A stretch of 64,000 bases of DNA, taken from NCBI RefSeq assembly GCF_048564905.1, contig NC_133021.1:35413097-35477096 (forward strand). The letters run 5' to 3'. Below, piece by piece: positions 1-11,839 of the stretch. Under the pieces are notes generated by a model that was not told the DNA's origin, searched no databases, and was given only the letters and a program-made list of their open reading frames with translations. Every line of letters starts with the position of its first letter. Positions within the stretch are counted from its first letter, which is position 1. The position numbers and the translations under genes were made by a program. Origin of the DNA: Vicugna pacos (Eukaryota > Chordata > Mammalia > Artiodactyla > Camelidae).

Positions 1-165
1 TTTCTATAGTCAAGAAAGAAACGAAAAATGAACATTTGTAAAATATACCATTAAAGTAGCCCCATAAACATCACTCAGAAGTCTCGTAGTAGACCTCTAC
101 AGGGAGAACGTCAAAGCTTTACCGTGAGACATTTTAAGAGTCAAAAGAAATGGCGAAGTAAGAAC
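1..165 (+). mobile_element. Old L1 fragment (ORF2 region), cut by window edge
   Basis: Phrases such as CCATTAAAGTAGCCCCATAAA and GACCTCTACAGGGAGAACGTCAAAGC match, with decay, the part of L1 ORF2 that usually reads 'atttacaatagcatcaaaa' followed by 'gacttgtacactgaaaac'. It is a mammalian-wide (L1M-age) piece that continues beyond the left edge. Confidence 0.6.
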
Positions 166-1329
166 ACCCGTGAGCTGGTAGCCACAACACCGTAGTCCAG
201 AGTCTCCCACTTTGATGCCTGTTTCCAAGTAGCCTCAGTCACTCTTGCATCAGGTTTCTGTTCACTTTATTCTTTAGTGTAGCTTGATAAGCTTCCTCTA
301 GGATATGGGTGGGACTACAAAGCACGCAAGAGGCTGGGACCCCCTTGAATGAGGCGGGAAGATTGCTGTGTCAGCATCACCCCTGCCGCTGAGTCACCAC
401 AGTGTGTCAGGACAGAAAACCTGGAAATGGGTTCCCGTGTCCCGGACGCGCAGCGGGTAAAGCTTAGGGGAGGCTGCGCCCAGCTCAGTGGGCAGGGACA
501 GGATTTCTCCATAAATGGGGTTGGGACAGTTGAGTAACCAAACAGTGGAGGAGGAGGAGAAAGGAAGTGGAGGAGGAAGGAAGGGAGGAAAGGAATCAGA
601 CCCCTTACGAACAACATACACAAAAATTAATAGAGAAGCAGAAGACTGAAATGTAAATTTCAACATCTGGAACGGAACCTGGAGTCAGACGATGGATTTC
701 TTTCCCCTTAAGAACGTGTCCTATTTCCCTGGCTCCTCACGTGCTGAGTGGTTTGAGATTGTATCCTGGTCGAGTGGAAAGTAGCCTCTCCCAGCCAGAG
801 TTCTCTATTTCTCTCCTTGGTGGTGTTTCCTTTGCGTGGTAAATGTTTTCTTGGCTGGGATGGAGCGCGGACAGTCTCAGTCCATTCAGATCTCTTGTCT
901 TCAGGGGACTTCAGATGTCGCGCGTGTGGTTGGTGGGCAGCCCGTCACGAGGGGGGCAGCATGTGGGACCCGTGGTCTGTCTCTCTCTCACGTGGGGTTT
1001 CACCACTCTCTTCAGCATCCAGACCGCATCTCAGCTTCATGTCTCTGGTCCTCATGCCAAAAAGACTCCAAGTTATTCCCTGGGGATGCTCTCCACACGT
1101 TTCACTGCACTTGCTGTGCAGAGCACACCATGTCCCAGGCTGAAAGCGCTGGGAAGAGGCGCTGATCACGTAGCTCTCCATCCCCTCCTCCCTCTGGCCT
1201 CCCTCTGGTCCCTTCAGGTAGCTGCTTCTTGCTCTTGTGGTGCATCAGGTTGTAGCTGTCCTCCCCGGGGGAAGGGAGCTCACCCCGCAGGGTCCCACCA
1301 TAGCAGGATGGAAAAATGAACTGAAGATT
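166..1329. other. Unique noncoding DNA with a purine tract
   Basis: No gene or recognised repeat is seen apart from a GGA/GAAG-rich purine tract at about 545-598. Several overlapping short open frames at 817-1319 have no recognisable protein similarity. Confidence 0.6.
545..598. repeat. GA-rich purine low-complexity tract
   Basis: About 54 bases are almost entirely purine on the + strand, built of GGA and GGAAG units. Such mirror-like purine tracts can form triplex DNA, but this one is short and imperfect. Confidence 0.8.
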
Positions 1330-1745
1330 ATCTACTCAGTGCGATTCTATTCTGCCATGAAAATAAATGAATGCTAGATACAGATAACAACAAGGGTGAA
1401 TCATACAAACACCGTATCGAGGAGAGAAACCAAGTCCCAAAAACATACATACAGTGTGATTCAATTTACATAAAATTCAAAGGCAGACAACACTAAACTG
1501 CACGTGCTCTGGGAGGCACGCACGTGTCGTAAAACTCTAAGGAAAAGCAAGACGCGATCACTGAAGTGAGTCAGATACACCAGGGGGGAGGTGTGGGAAG
1601 GGGGCAGGTGGGAACCTTCTCCCTCCTGCTCCAGGTGGCGGTCACAGGGGCCGGATTCACCACGACAGGTTACACTGCACACACAGTCGTCAGTATACCC
1701 TTGCGAATGTCACCGTGATAACACTGAAAGAAAGCAAGGACGTTA
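1330..1745 (+). mobile_element. L1M 3' end (ORF2 tail and 3' UTR)
   Basis: The order of phrases follows old L1 3' ends: 'gccatgaaaataaatgaatgctag', 'gtgattcaatttacataaaattcaaa', a G-rich section, then a 'ggttacactgcacaca' and 'cagtatacc' tail. No poly-A or target-site duplication remains visible, in keeping with great age. Confidence 0.7.
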
Positions 1746-3469
1746 TGTTCCAGTGTTAAAGTCGGGGGCAGAATTATCGAGCGTTTAGTTCAGAGGTGGT
1801 AAGGAGAGCACCTGTGGACTGTCTCCCCCATGGGCCTCAGCAAGCGGGGAGGCAGCAGTTGGTCCCTGAGGCATTGCTAAGCCGCCGCTGGGCCACGTGT
1901 GCCACCTCTGGGCTTCGGGGGCGTGGGGATCAGACAGAGAAACGGCGTGGTCTGAGTTTTCTCAACAAACCTGATGAGCTTCCCAGCTGCTCTGAGACAG
2001 CGGCCTGGGTGGAGGGGCCGAGCTGCACGGGATGCTCTGCCGTTTCGCTGCAGACTGCCTGGCAGGCATGTCACCTGACCTGACGTTCTTCTGTTTCTTT
2101 AAAACGTCATCGGTTTGTTGGTTTAGAAAGACTCTAAGGTCCTTCCAGCTCTCTGCCCGTACGGCATTCCAGTTTCCATGTTCGCCGTGAAGATGCTCCA
2201 CAGCTTCAGAAATTTGGCAAAATGCAATTCAGTGGCTGTGCATCTAAACTGCTATATCCTAATTCCACCAACTATTTAAAAATAGAGAAATAAAAAAAAG
2301 CCAGCTAGGATCTGGAGACCTATGAAACAATCCTTTTCACTTTTCTAATGGTGTTTATTCAAAGAGAAGAATGTATTTTAATAGCTGTTGAAATGGATTC
2401 TTGCAGAGCCCAAGATATCATCCTGGTAATAAGTTAGGCATGTAAGAAACTGTGTTAACCCCCACAGTCCGTAATCCAGAGCAAACTGAAGTGACAATTC
2501 GAAGCTCCGTGCTGCTGGCCGTGTGATCTTCATCCCCCTCTGCTCACCAGCTGTTAAGTGTTCCCTCCAGATTCACTCCTGGATCACTGGTCTGCTCTCT
2601 CTGTGGGAACCAGCAGAGTAACCCGTCCTTCCCGAGGCTTCGGTTACCACTTAGATGCTAATTGCTCTTAAGCTTTTATCTCTACTTCTAAGGGCCAGCA
2701 TCTAATGCTGGATTTGTATCTCCACAACCTGCTGAAATGTTTGGTTTCTCAAACTCTCCATGCTTCAGATTTAACGTATCATGTCTCAGAAACCCACTTC
2801 TCCTAGTTTCTTCTGGATCTTGGTGGTTAGCACCATCGGTAGTCACAGGAGGGGTCACAGTGATGCAGACTGGTTGGAACCAGGGCTTTAAATTTAGTTT
2901 GGAAACCAACTAAGGACTCAGGACCAGAAAGAGCCAGGCAGTGAGTGAAAATCACAGAGGCTCAGGACTGCCGTGGAAGCTGGGTCCTCCATCAGTGGTG
3001 GGCAGGGCAGAGGTGGACCTCAGGAGGACAGAGCGGGAGGGAAGCTGGACAGGCACCAGGGCTGCAGCGCTGGCACCTCGCCCTCGGCCGGGGGATGCAT
3101 GGTGACAGCCACCGTGACACCTCCCTGAGCAGAGCACAGAGCCCTGTCATCCTCTGGCTTCTGCACTTGCCACTTCCACGGCCTGCTGTGCCCACGTCTT
3201 TTGTCTTTGTCTGGACTTCTCTTCTAACTGTTCAAGATTCAGCTGGAATATCTTCTTTGTGACACCTCACTTCACACTCTCGATAGAGTCACTCTCTGCT
3301 CCATGTCCATCTCGTACGGGATTTTTCTGCAGTCCCCATGTTTTTGACATCTGTTCATGTCTTTCTTTCACTTTAGTTTCATTTAATAAAGGTAATGAAT
3401 AAAAATACTTTGAAGTTAAATGGTGGTTTCTGGTTTCCAGAAACAGCAGACTAAAGTAGTGAGGTTAGG
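1746..3469. other. Mostly unique noncoding DNA; possible L2 remnant
   Basis: No gene is seen. About 3215-3320 resembles the L2 3' region in + orientation ('agctggaatatcttctttgtgacacctcac', then 'gagtcactctctgctcc'). The stretch 2210-2450 is AT-rich and lacks recognisable repeats, so it may hold conserved noncoding sequence. The open frames here are short and unrecognised. Confidence 0.45.
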
Positions 3470-4190
3470 TCTCCAGCTATGACAAAGGAGACAAGAACGT
3501 ACGATGGAGAAAAGACAGTCTCTTCAATAAGTGGCTCTGGGAAACTGGACAGCTACATGTCACAGACAAAGTTAGAACATTCTCTGACACCATGTATGAA
3601 AATAAACCAAAAATATATTAAAGACCCAAATGCAAGATCAGATAGTCTAAAACTGCTAGAGGAAAACGTAACCAGACACTCTTTGACTTAAATTACAGCA
3701 ACACCTTTTTGGATCTGTCTAGAGTAACGGAAACAAAAGCAAAAATAAACAAATGCAACCTGATTACACGTAAAAGCTTTTGCGCAGCAAAGGAAGCTAT
3801 AAACGAAATGAAAAGACAACCTATGAAATGGGAGAAAACATTTGCAAATGATGTGACTGACAAAGGATTAATTTCCAAAAATACAAATAGCTCATACAGC
3901 TCAATATAAAAAAGCAAACAACCCAATCAAAAAATGGGCAGAAGACCTAAAAAGACATTTCTCCAAAGAAGACAGGCAGATGGCCAACAAGCACATGAAA
4001 AGATGCTCAACATTGCTAATTATTAGAGAAATGCAAATCAAAACTACCATGAGGTATCACCTCACACCAGTAAGAATGGCCATCATCAAGAAGTCTGCAA
4101 GTAATGAATGCTGGAGAGAATGTGGAGAGAAGGGAGCCCTCCTACACTGCTGGTGGGAGTGTAAACTGGTGCCGTCACTATGGACTCTGA
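3470..4190 (+). mobile_element. L1 fragment, 3' part of ORF2
   Basis: Translated pieces match the C-terminal third of L1 ORF2p: [34 protein letters not shown], then [20 protein letters not shown] and [16 protein letters not shown], ending near [11 protein letters not shown]. The frame is interrupted between these pieces, so the copy is dead. It stops shortly after the WWECKLV motif and lacks the ORF2 end and 3' UTR. Identity to the consensus looks higher than in neighbouring L1 pieces, so it is a middle-aged copy. Confidence 0.92.
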
Positions 4191-4424
4191 CTGGCTGTCA
4201 AAGACACTGCCTTAGATGTTAGAAACCCACTGACCAGGTGCAGGGGCCTGCCCTCCACTGCTCCAGCTCCCAAGAAGTAGCCAGTTACCTGCAGCTGCCC
4301 TGGTCCCCCCACCAGCCCTGGAGAGGTTAAGAACTTTCATCAGCCTCTGTCTGAGAAAAGACAGAGTAAATTGTCACTCAACTTCAGGTTATTTGGGGGG
4401 AAACATTGATGAGTTTTAATGACA
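4191..4424. other. Short unassigned spacer
   Basis: About 230 bases between two L1 pieces. No gene or repeat is recognised. Confidence 0.4.
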
Positions 4425-5195
4425 TAGTAAAACTAATTCAGCAATGTAGTTAAAGCATAACACATTTTTGGCTAAGTCAGATTTGTGCAAGGAAAGCAAG
4501 GTTGATTTAGCATTTAACAAATCAGTCAATTATTTTCCATATTAGCAGGTTAATACAGGAAAAATTGCATAACCATCCCAGTAGACGCAAGATAAAATTC
4601 AGCATTAGCTTAAAAGCTCAGTAAACTAGGGCTTTCTTAATCAGATAAAGAGAGGGTACAAGAATTTACAATAAACACCATATTTAACAAATATGTTTTA
4701 AAAGGCTTGAAAAATATCCCTTTGAGATGATGAACAAGAAAAGACACCTCATACACCACTACCAGCACTGTGGCTCAGTACTGAATAGGAGGTCCTGGCT
4801 GTTAAAATAAGATAAAAAAAACAACACTATTAATTTTGGAAAAGAAGAAACCAAACTATTATTGTTTTCAAATAAAATGATTGTATAAATATTAAATAAA
4901 ACATTTTTATAGATAAAATACTAGAACTAATAAGAAAGTTTATAAAAGGTTACCAAAAATGAAATCAGTATAAAAACTCAATTGTAGTTCTATATAAGGG
5001 CAACAGGTAGAAAATGTAATTTTAAGATATACCACTTACAAAGCATCCAAAAATAGTAATGAAGATAAATATAAAAGAATGACACGAAAGACTTTTAGGA
5101 GGAAAATTATACAACTTTACTGAAAGACATTATCAAAAACCTGCACAAATGTAGAAACAGGCCATGTTTCTGGAATTGAAGATCCAAAATACAGT
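4425..5195 (+). mobile_element. Ancient L1M fragment, reverse-transcriptase region of ORF2
   Basis: Highly decayed but ordered L1 phrases occur: 'aaccatcccagtagacgcaagataaaattcagca', 'actagaactaataagaaagtt', 'caattgtagttctatataagggcaaca', and 'acaactttactgaaagacat'. Together these follow the middle of ORF2 downstream of the catalytic core. The copy is far older than the 3470-4190 piece. Confidence 0.75.
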
Positions 5196-6175
5196 GTAAT
5201 ATATGAAATGAGAAATTAATAGGATAAGCTTAAGAATAGATTACAGGTGTTAGAAGGAAGTATCAATGAGCCATTCAATCTGAAAAACAGAAAGAAGAAA
5301 TATGGAAACAAAACAAAACAAAACATGGGCAGAGTCACATTGACCGGTAGGACAGTACTGATCAGTGTAACGTACGTGTAGAGGAATCCAGAAGAACAGA
5401 CAAAAATTACCCAAATTTTGTAGAAAGTATAAACTTGCAGATCAAAAAAGCTCAGTAAACTCCCAGGCAGGATAAACATAAGAGAACACCACCAGGCACA
5501 TCGCGGTCACAGTATTGGAACCAAAGGTAAAGAGAAGAACTTGAAGGCAGCCAGAGGAGAAAGACAATTCTGTACGAGTGAGTGACAGTATGAATTACAG
5601 TTGATTTCTTATCAGAAACAATGGAGGCCAGAAGACAATGGAACAAGACTGCAAAGTGACAAAAGAAAAAAAAAAACAACAAACCTATCAACCCAAGATT
5701 CTAACTCCAGCGAATTCTCAAACACCATTCAAAATTGAAAACGCAGTGAAGAGATTTCATTGCCAGCACAATTGCACTACAGGATTTCCAAAGGAAGTTC
5801 TTCATGACTCTAGATAGAAATTCCGATCTGCAAGAATAAACAAATTGCATCAAACTGATAAACACAAAAGACTACACATCTTTTTATTTTCTTCTCCTAA
5901 TTTTTAAGAAGACACATGACTGGCAAAGAAAATATTATCCCATTGCTTTATGGCATTTGTAGTATATGTATTTGTAATATGCATGTATGACAGTAATACC
6001 AGAACAATGCAAAGATGCACAGAGAAATGTCTGTGAAGGAGTTAAAATGGATACTAAGGAAACATTTGATTCATCCAAAAGAAGTCAGGAAAGGAGGAAC
6101 AGAGAAACAAAAGACAGAAAACAAACCGCAGAACGGCAGACTGAAATCCAGCTGCACTAACGCTCCATCACCAGC
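5196..6175 (+). mobile_element. Ancient L1M/HAL1-type fragment, ORF1 end to ORF2 start
   Basis: The phrases 'cagatcaaaaaagctcagtaaactcc', 'gagaagaacttgaaggcagccagagga', 'tcagaaacaatggaggccagaagacaatgg' and 'acccaagattctaactccagcgaa' match the old L1/HAL1 ORF1 region. The later 'agtcaggaaaggaggaacagag' and 'ggcagactgaaatcc' match the sequence before ORF2. Because ORF1-side sequence lies downstream of the ORF2 piece at 4425-5195 in the same orientation, these are two separate insertions rather than one element. Confidence 0.75.
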
Positions 6176-6683
6176 AAGTGCTGTTCACAGTTGAGCATTA
6201 TGGTGTGCTCCGAACCCAGAGCCTTTCTTTTTGCTTTTCCTAAAATTAACTGCCTAATGTTTTTCTATTAGACTAGCTTTTTGGGGAACCATTGGTAATT
6301 TTTCCCATTTTTTACAACAGTCTCTCGTAAAATTTTATGCAATAGCAATCACATCGATTAATCTGTCAATTCCATTATTAACTTTTTGTTAATAAATTCC
6401 ATGATTAACTTTTTGCAGGAAGACTTCTCCCCACACCTCATGTTTCCTCCATGTGGTGGGAACTCTGTTAGTGGGACACTCCTAGGCTTTCTGCGTTGAT
6501 AAACTCAGACGCACACAGGCACACACACGTGCACACATGCCTGTGCACATGTTCTGCCCTAGAGAAGGTGAAGTGTCCTGTCTGACTAGTGAGAATGAAG
6601 AAGACACAGCAGGGCCCAGGCGCTTCTTCTGTTCCTCTTGGGGTCAGGTGGGTGCTGTGTGGAGAGAACACACATCGCACGCT

Positions 6684-6700
6684 GCTCACCAGGGGGCACT
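6684..6700 (+). promoter_or_regulatory. Candidate CTCF site
   Basis: The sequence CTCACCAGGGGGCACT fits the CTCF core CCACCAGGGGGCGCT with the first C of CCA replaced by T and an allowed A in the GGCA step. It lies about 7.9 kb upstream of the DIP2C start codon. Motif match alone does not show binding. Confidence 0.4.
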
Positions 6701-7062
6701 CTGGCTGCCCAGCCCCACGCTGCCTGCACTAGGGCACTTGTATGGCCCAGTTCTGGGACTCCCAGGGTCTGCAGATGTAAGTGAGACACATTCACCAGTA
6801 ACAGTGTTGTTATAATAAAAGTGAATGTCTGGTCCCCTAAAATACTGTAGAATCAGAGGCTGTATCAGAGCAGGTGATTTAAAATATGCTGATATAAAAT
6901 GAAACACTTAGATGACAAAGAAGTTTACCAGTCATCTGACGACAGTTGTTGAGTGCTGTCCATTTCTCATGTGCTAGAAGTAAAACTAATCTCTTCACAA
7001 TCATCTTTCATTGCTCTTGTTTTAGTTTAGTATTTTTTGTTATTCAAAATATTTTTAAGTTG

Positions 7063-7086
7063 TATATATATATATATATATATATA
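7063..7086. repeat. (TA)12 microsatellite
   Basis: Twelve uninterrupted TA units. Confidence 0.95.
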
Positions 7087-7244
7087 CCTGTTCCTAATGA
7101 TTTCTTTCACTGCTTCAATTTCACTTCGTGATTCTGGTTTGTTTATTTCATAATTTTCCCTTAGCTTAGCTCTTTGTAGTTCTCTGGAGTTCAAGACGTA
7201 AAATTTTTATCTAGACCTGTTCTCTCCCATGGCAACAGCTGTCA

Positions 7245-7618
7245 TGTTCAGTTGAACCGTGGCCCCCAAAAGAACGTATGTTGACGTCCCAGCCCCATAC
7301 CTCAGAAAGAGGAGGTTCCTGTGGAAATGGGGTCTTTGCAGAGTCACCCAAGTGGCCCTGGTCCAATGGCTGGTGTCCTAAAGCACGGAGGTTGGAGGCA
7401 GACGGGAGATGATGTAGACATGCAAGGTGACCACAGAGTCAGAGGCCGCAGGACAGGCTGAGAGCTGCCAGGGGCCAGGAAGAGGCCGTGGTGGGGGCTT
7501 CTTCCCCAGCACACACCCTGGGCTCAGACTTCAGCCTCCAGATGGTGAGACAGCACCTTCTCCCACCCAAGCCCGTGAGTTTGTGCCACGTCGTGGCAGC
7601 GGCCCTGAGGGTCTGACA
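7245..7618 (+). mobile_element. Old MaLR-type (MLT1-like) solo LTR
   Basis: The order of sequence blocks matches ERVL-MaLR LTRs: a start resembling 'gttgaattgtgtcccccaaaa', 'atgttgacgtcccagcccc', 'gaaatggggtctttgcagag', 'tccaatggctggtgtcct', and an end with 'cttcagcctccagatggtgaga' and 'gtttgtgccacgtcgtggcagc'. No internal retroviral sequence adjoins it, so it is a solo LTR. It is heavily diverged and predates the placental radiation or nearly so. Confidence 0.7.
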
Positions 7619-9999
7619 TGCATCCGCCTTCCAAGCCTGCAGCTCAGCGTGGTGTTTTGCTTCTCTATTTTAAAAACTTTTATCTGGTTTATCATATCTG
7701 GAAAATCATGAGTTTTTTGTCTGCCTGTGTTTGTGTTTTTTTCCATGAAACCTCTTTTCTGTTTTAATGCTGTTCTTTTTCCTCGGATGCATTTTCCTTG
7801 AACAATTAGCTGGTCTGTATGTTCACCTCCGTCCCTTGCTGGCCGCATCCTCCACCCCTTGTTTGTATCCTCTGTCTTTCATTATCTTCCTTTTCTGGCT
7901 CACTTGGTTTTGTGGGCATCGGGGTCAGAGAGGAAGGATGGCAGTACATCTGAGGGAGGGAGCAGGGTCCCCGGGGTACACAGCTTCCGTGAGGTGGGGA
8001 TCAAAGCCACCCAGGGAGATTTAGTGAAACTTCCTGAAGTATCTTCTTCAGAAACACATTGCCCATGTTGCACTTATTAAATTCTTTGTTCTGCAGTGAT
8101 TTGCATGCGTATCCTCTTCTTCCTGAGGTCTGAAACCGCTGAGGGACTTCGTGAATCCTTCAGTGGGGATGCCTGCTTGGGATGGAGAGGGTGCTGGGAG
8201 GAACCAGAGGTCTGGGGCAGTCAGGTGGGGACAGAGCCCCCCGGTTCTGCCCAGGAAGTGTGGGTGTTTGGAGGTGACCACCGCCAATGGTGAGTCTAGA
8301 ACTTTGTGAACTATGTGCACGGTCATGGTTTTCCCACCTCAGGCCAGACCCTCAGGAGGCCCTGGCCTGGACGGGGCTGCTGTGTGAGGGGGCAGTGGTG
8401 AGGTTTTCCTATTCTTGCATCTAGAACTGGGGGCTCCGGGCCAGGGTGGGGGCTGAGAGCACAGGAGCGGATCCATCTCCCGGGAGCCTGCGGAGAGAGC
8501 AGGATGCTCCAGTCCCGCCCCGGCCCAGGGTCTCCCCACGCCAACACCTGAGGTCTAACGAGGAGGCAAATGCCAGCTGCACAGCCTCTCGGAAGGGGAG
8601 ACGGGGCACCAGGTCTGCAGCTGCCCCAGAGGGCCAGAGAGAGGCTGGAGAAGGGCCAGAGAGGGGCCTGCTTTGTGCTCTGGAGGCCGAGGCACTCGCA
8701 GTACAGACGGGCAAGTCTCCCATGAGTCTGGTCTATGGACAACATGGGATACCTTCCAGGCTTCGCAGAGACGGTCTCCATCGGTGCCTCTGACTTGGGC
8801 CACGTGCCACAGGACTCGCCCCTGGAAGGCTGAGTCAAATCTACGTGGCCCCGCACCGAGCTTCACACCAATCACATCGTAAAGCTTTACGTGAATCACT
8901 GGCATCATCTGAAACTCTGAGCCCGTGCAAAATCAACAAAGTCATTTTGAATAATTCTTCGGCTTATTAAAAATAAAAATAGAAAACCCCAAGGAATATT
9001 AACATACAAAATTATCCAAATATTAACACAAAATAAATCCAAAACACTCAATCGCCTAAGCCCAATTTTCCCACCTGAGACTTTGCAGGTTCCTGACTTT
9101 CCATGACCTGTCTGCACAGACCAGCTTCATGGTGGGTGGCCCAAGTGTCTGCCCCATGGACATGCAGGCAGGGACATGGTGCCGCCTGAGCCCTGTACAG
9201 GCTGGGTGTGCCATCCCTTGGCTGCTGGGAGTATTGGTGCTAATGGATCACTGCCTCTCACTTCCCTGGAGGGACAAGTTGATGGTGGAGGTGCAGTGGT
9301 ACCAAGGTGGCCATCGGTTCTGTGCGCTCCTGCTGGAGAGCCAAGCACCCACCGACCTACGGATCAGGCTGCTGAGGCCCGCCCTTTCCCTCCTGCCCCA
9401 ATGTGCTCACCCCTGACAGGTTCTACCTTTTAAGAGCACATCCTCAGTAAAGCACGTGCCACTGGACCCTCGTCTCAGCTCTGCTCCCTGGGAACCCGCC
9501 TGATCACATCGTCCGTTTACACGCCTGGGATCACGGCCAGGACCTGAAGCACCAGCCCCGACTGAGTCAGCCCGGCTCTGGCTGCTCTGTGGTCACCCAG
9601 GCTCTCCTGGCCCGCCCAGTCTCACCCTCAAAGCAGCGAGCTTCTCCTCTGATTTGGGGAAGGGTGCTGGCTGGGAACCCAAGGCCTGGGGTTGTTGGGA
9701 CGCTCAGACCAGCATGTGGTCCGTGGGGGACAGTGTCAGCCTCTCCATCTTTATTTTGATGTACGTACACTCAGTGTCTGTGAGCTTGCGTGGACTGACA
9801 GCACTGCTTCTAATTACCTTCCCAGGAACAAGGTTCTGCATTTCACACAAGTGAACTTTATGGACTTTGCAGTGGGGCGCCTCCTGGCAGCAGAGGCCCT
9901 TTAGGAATGTGCCCGACTCTCCCTCTCTCTCTGTGTTTCCATTTTGAAGGCATGAGGTCAGTTTTATGACTTTCTTTTATGATGCTGTTCCACAGTGTG
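7619..9999. other. Unique noncoding DNA
   Basis: No exon or clear repeat is seen. The longest frames (177 codons minus at 8323-8856 and overlapping ones) lie in a GC-rich patch, overlap each other on both strands and show no recognisable domain. The region 8930-9060 is AT-rich. Confidence 0.5.
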
Positions 10000-10830
10000 G
10001 ATTTGTGATGGCAAAACTTCAGTCCTCAACCACTCATTCCTTTTTCTTCTACTTCAAATGCTTATGCTTTAAACATCCATTAAAGTCTTATATCTTAGAA
10101 CACTTTGAACAATCTTTGGGAAAAGAAGTCTATGTGTCATTTGTCTCAGCCATTAATTGATACATGTTCTGGGAGTGACAATTAATTTTAACATTAGCTT
10201 AATTAAGCTAGTCAGTAGTCAGTCATACTTGCAAAGGAAATGTGCTATAAAGATATGATGCAATTTAAGACGAAACAGTATTAATTTTTGGGTAGTGTGT
10301 TTTGTGCTTTCCATATCACTGTTAGCACGTGTGATTAAAAATTCGCTAGGATGATCAAAAGTAATTACATTATTGGTAATTGCAAATTGATCTATAATAA
10401 TATGGACAAAGAGACACTCAGGCTATCATTTGTCCAGGATAAATTTCATACACTTACTTTTCCATCATGATGTCTCTGACTCACTGTTAAGTTCTCAGCA
10501 CTTCTGCAGGGTTGCTTCCTGCTTCTTCTCTTTTGTGGGTACACTTGCTCTTGGGTGAATAGGTTGGACAGCTCTTATATCCAGAGGAAGGTAATGACCG
10601 TGCACATGAATGCAAATGCATATGCGGTTCACCAAATTCAGCCACATTTGCATTCTTTAATTAACTCTATAATGATATGGGGAAAAGTCATGAAAGTGTT
10701 AATGACCTCTTGCATGCATAGACTGGCTTCATTCAAGGGTTTAAGCTGCTTTCTTAATACTAATTAATTAAACCCAAACTTCTCGTGTCAGATTGTTCAC
10801 TTCTGTTGTTTCTCTATTGCTCCACCCAAG
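10000..10830. promoter_or_regulatory. Candidate enhancer / conserved noncoding block
   Basis: This AT-rich, repeat-free stretch is dense in homeodomain-type cores: TTAATTAA within AGCTTAATTAAGCT at 10196-10209, TTTAATTAA at 10656-10664 and TAATTAATTAAA at 10760-10771. It also holds two octamer (POU) motifs in opposite orientation, ATGCAAAT at 10610-10617 and ATTTGCAT at 10646-10653. The composition resembles deeply conserved developmental enhancers and it lies about 4 kb upstream of the DIP2C promoter. Function and conservation are inferred, not shown. Confidence 0.45.
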
Positions 10831-11839
10831 CTGGATTTCCAGTAATATGGTAAGACCAACATGAAACTTAACCAAAAACATTAATTGTCAGCCATGGTGC
10901 TGCAGGGAAGTGTCAGCTTACAAAGGTCCTGTCGTAGCAGGGCCGTGGGGTTATGATGTCAGCATGTGGAGGATCCGAGAGCTGTATTTTACAACCAGCT
11001 CTTCCTGGCCACTTTGGGAAAGGTAGGAATCTCACAGAGTTGGGGTTCATCGGAGAGAGCACAGCATGAACAAATTCTACAGAACCTGGTAAGGAGGGAG
11101 AAGATCAACTCGTATCAGCAATGAGACTCGGGGCGTGTAGGTGCGACCTGAGAGGGCTTCTGCAGGGCGCGGTCCCCCCGCGGACCCTGCTTCCTTCCCG
11201 GGTGCTTCCTCATTAATAAGCCAGCCCGCCTGCTGCACCGACACCATCAGCACACCTGATTTAGAACCTTTCTTTACCACTTTCTTCTACCCTAACCAGA
11301 TTTTCTGACGTCTGGAGCCCAGTCACATGTGTGTCATCAGGTTTTCGTTCAGAATTGACTTGGGATTTGGTGAAACAGAAAAAAAAATAGAGGTGCGGTG
11401 CTGCAGGTAGGCAAATAGTGGTGACAAATTACCCACAGCAGACGGTCAAGCACGAGAGTGCAGAGGCGCTCAGGTGCTGCCCGGCGCAGTGATTAATTAA
11501 TTCATTATCGTCAGGCAGCTGCCCCTCCATGGAACTCAAGACACTGTCCTCAGGACTCATCTGGGTGAAACTGTGGAGGAGCAGAGCCAGCTCTGTGTCC
11601 TGTGTGGGCGTCCCTCCAGGCCACCGGCCTCTGGCTGGCCACCTTCGTGCAGGCCGGGGGCTGGCTGGGAGCCTTTCTCTCTGGGAGCCAGGACGGGAGC
11701 TGGGCTGCACTTTGAGAGACAATATGCTGTTTCTGTGTCAGTCAGCACAGCGGGAGAGCCACAGGTAAACGAGCTGTCCAGTGAGAGGCACATGTGAACT
11801 ACAGCCCCAGGAAGAACAGGTGGGAAAAGAAGGGTGTCA
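10831..11839. other. Unique noncoding DNA
   Basis: No gene or clear repeat is recognised. Short open frames on both strands at 11429-11931 overlap each other and lack known motifs. Confidence 0.45.

Larger units (their letters stand above)
6176..7244. other. Noncoding DNA with CA-rich tract, CTCF-like site and TA repeat
   Basis: No gene is seen. It contains a CA-rich stretch at about 6508-6550, a CTCF-like motif at 6684-6700 and a (TA)12 repeat, each discussed separately where useful. Confidence 0.5.
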
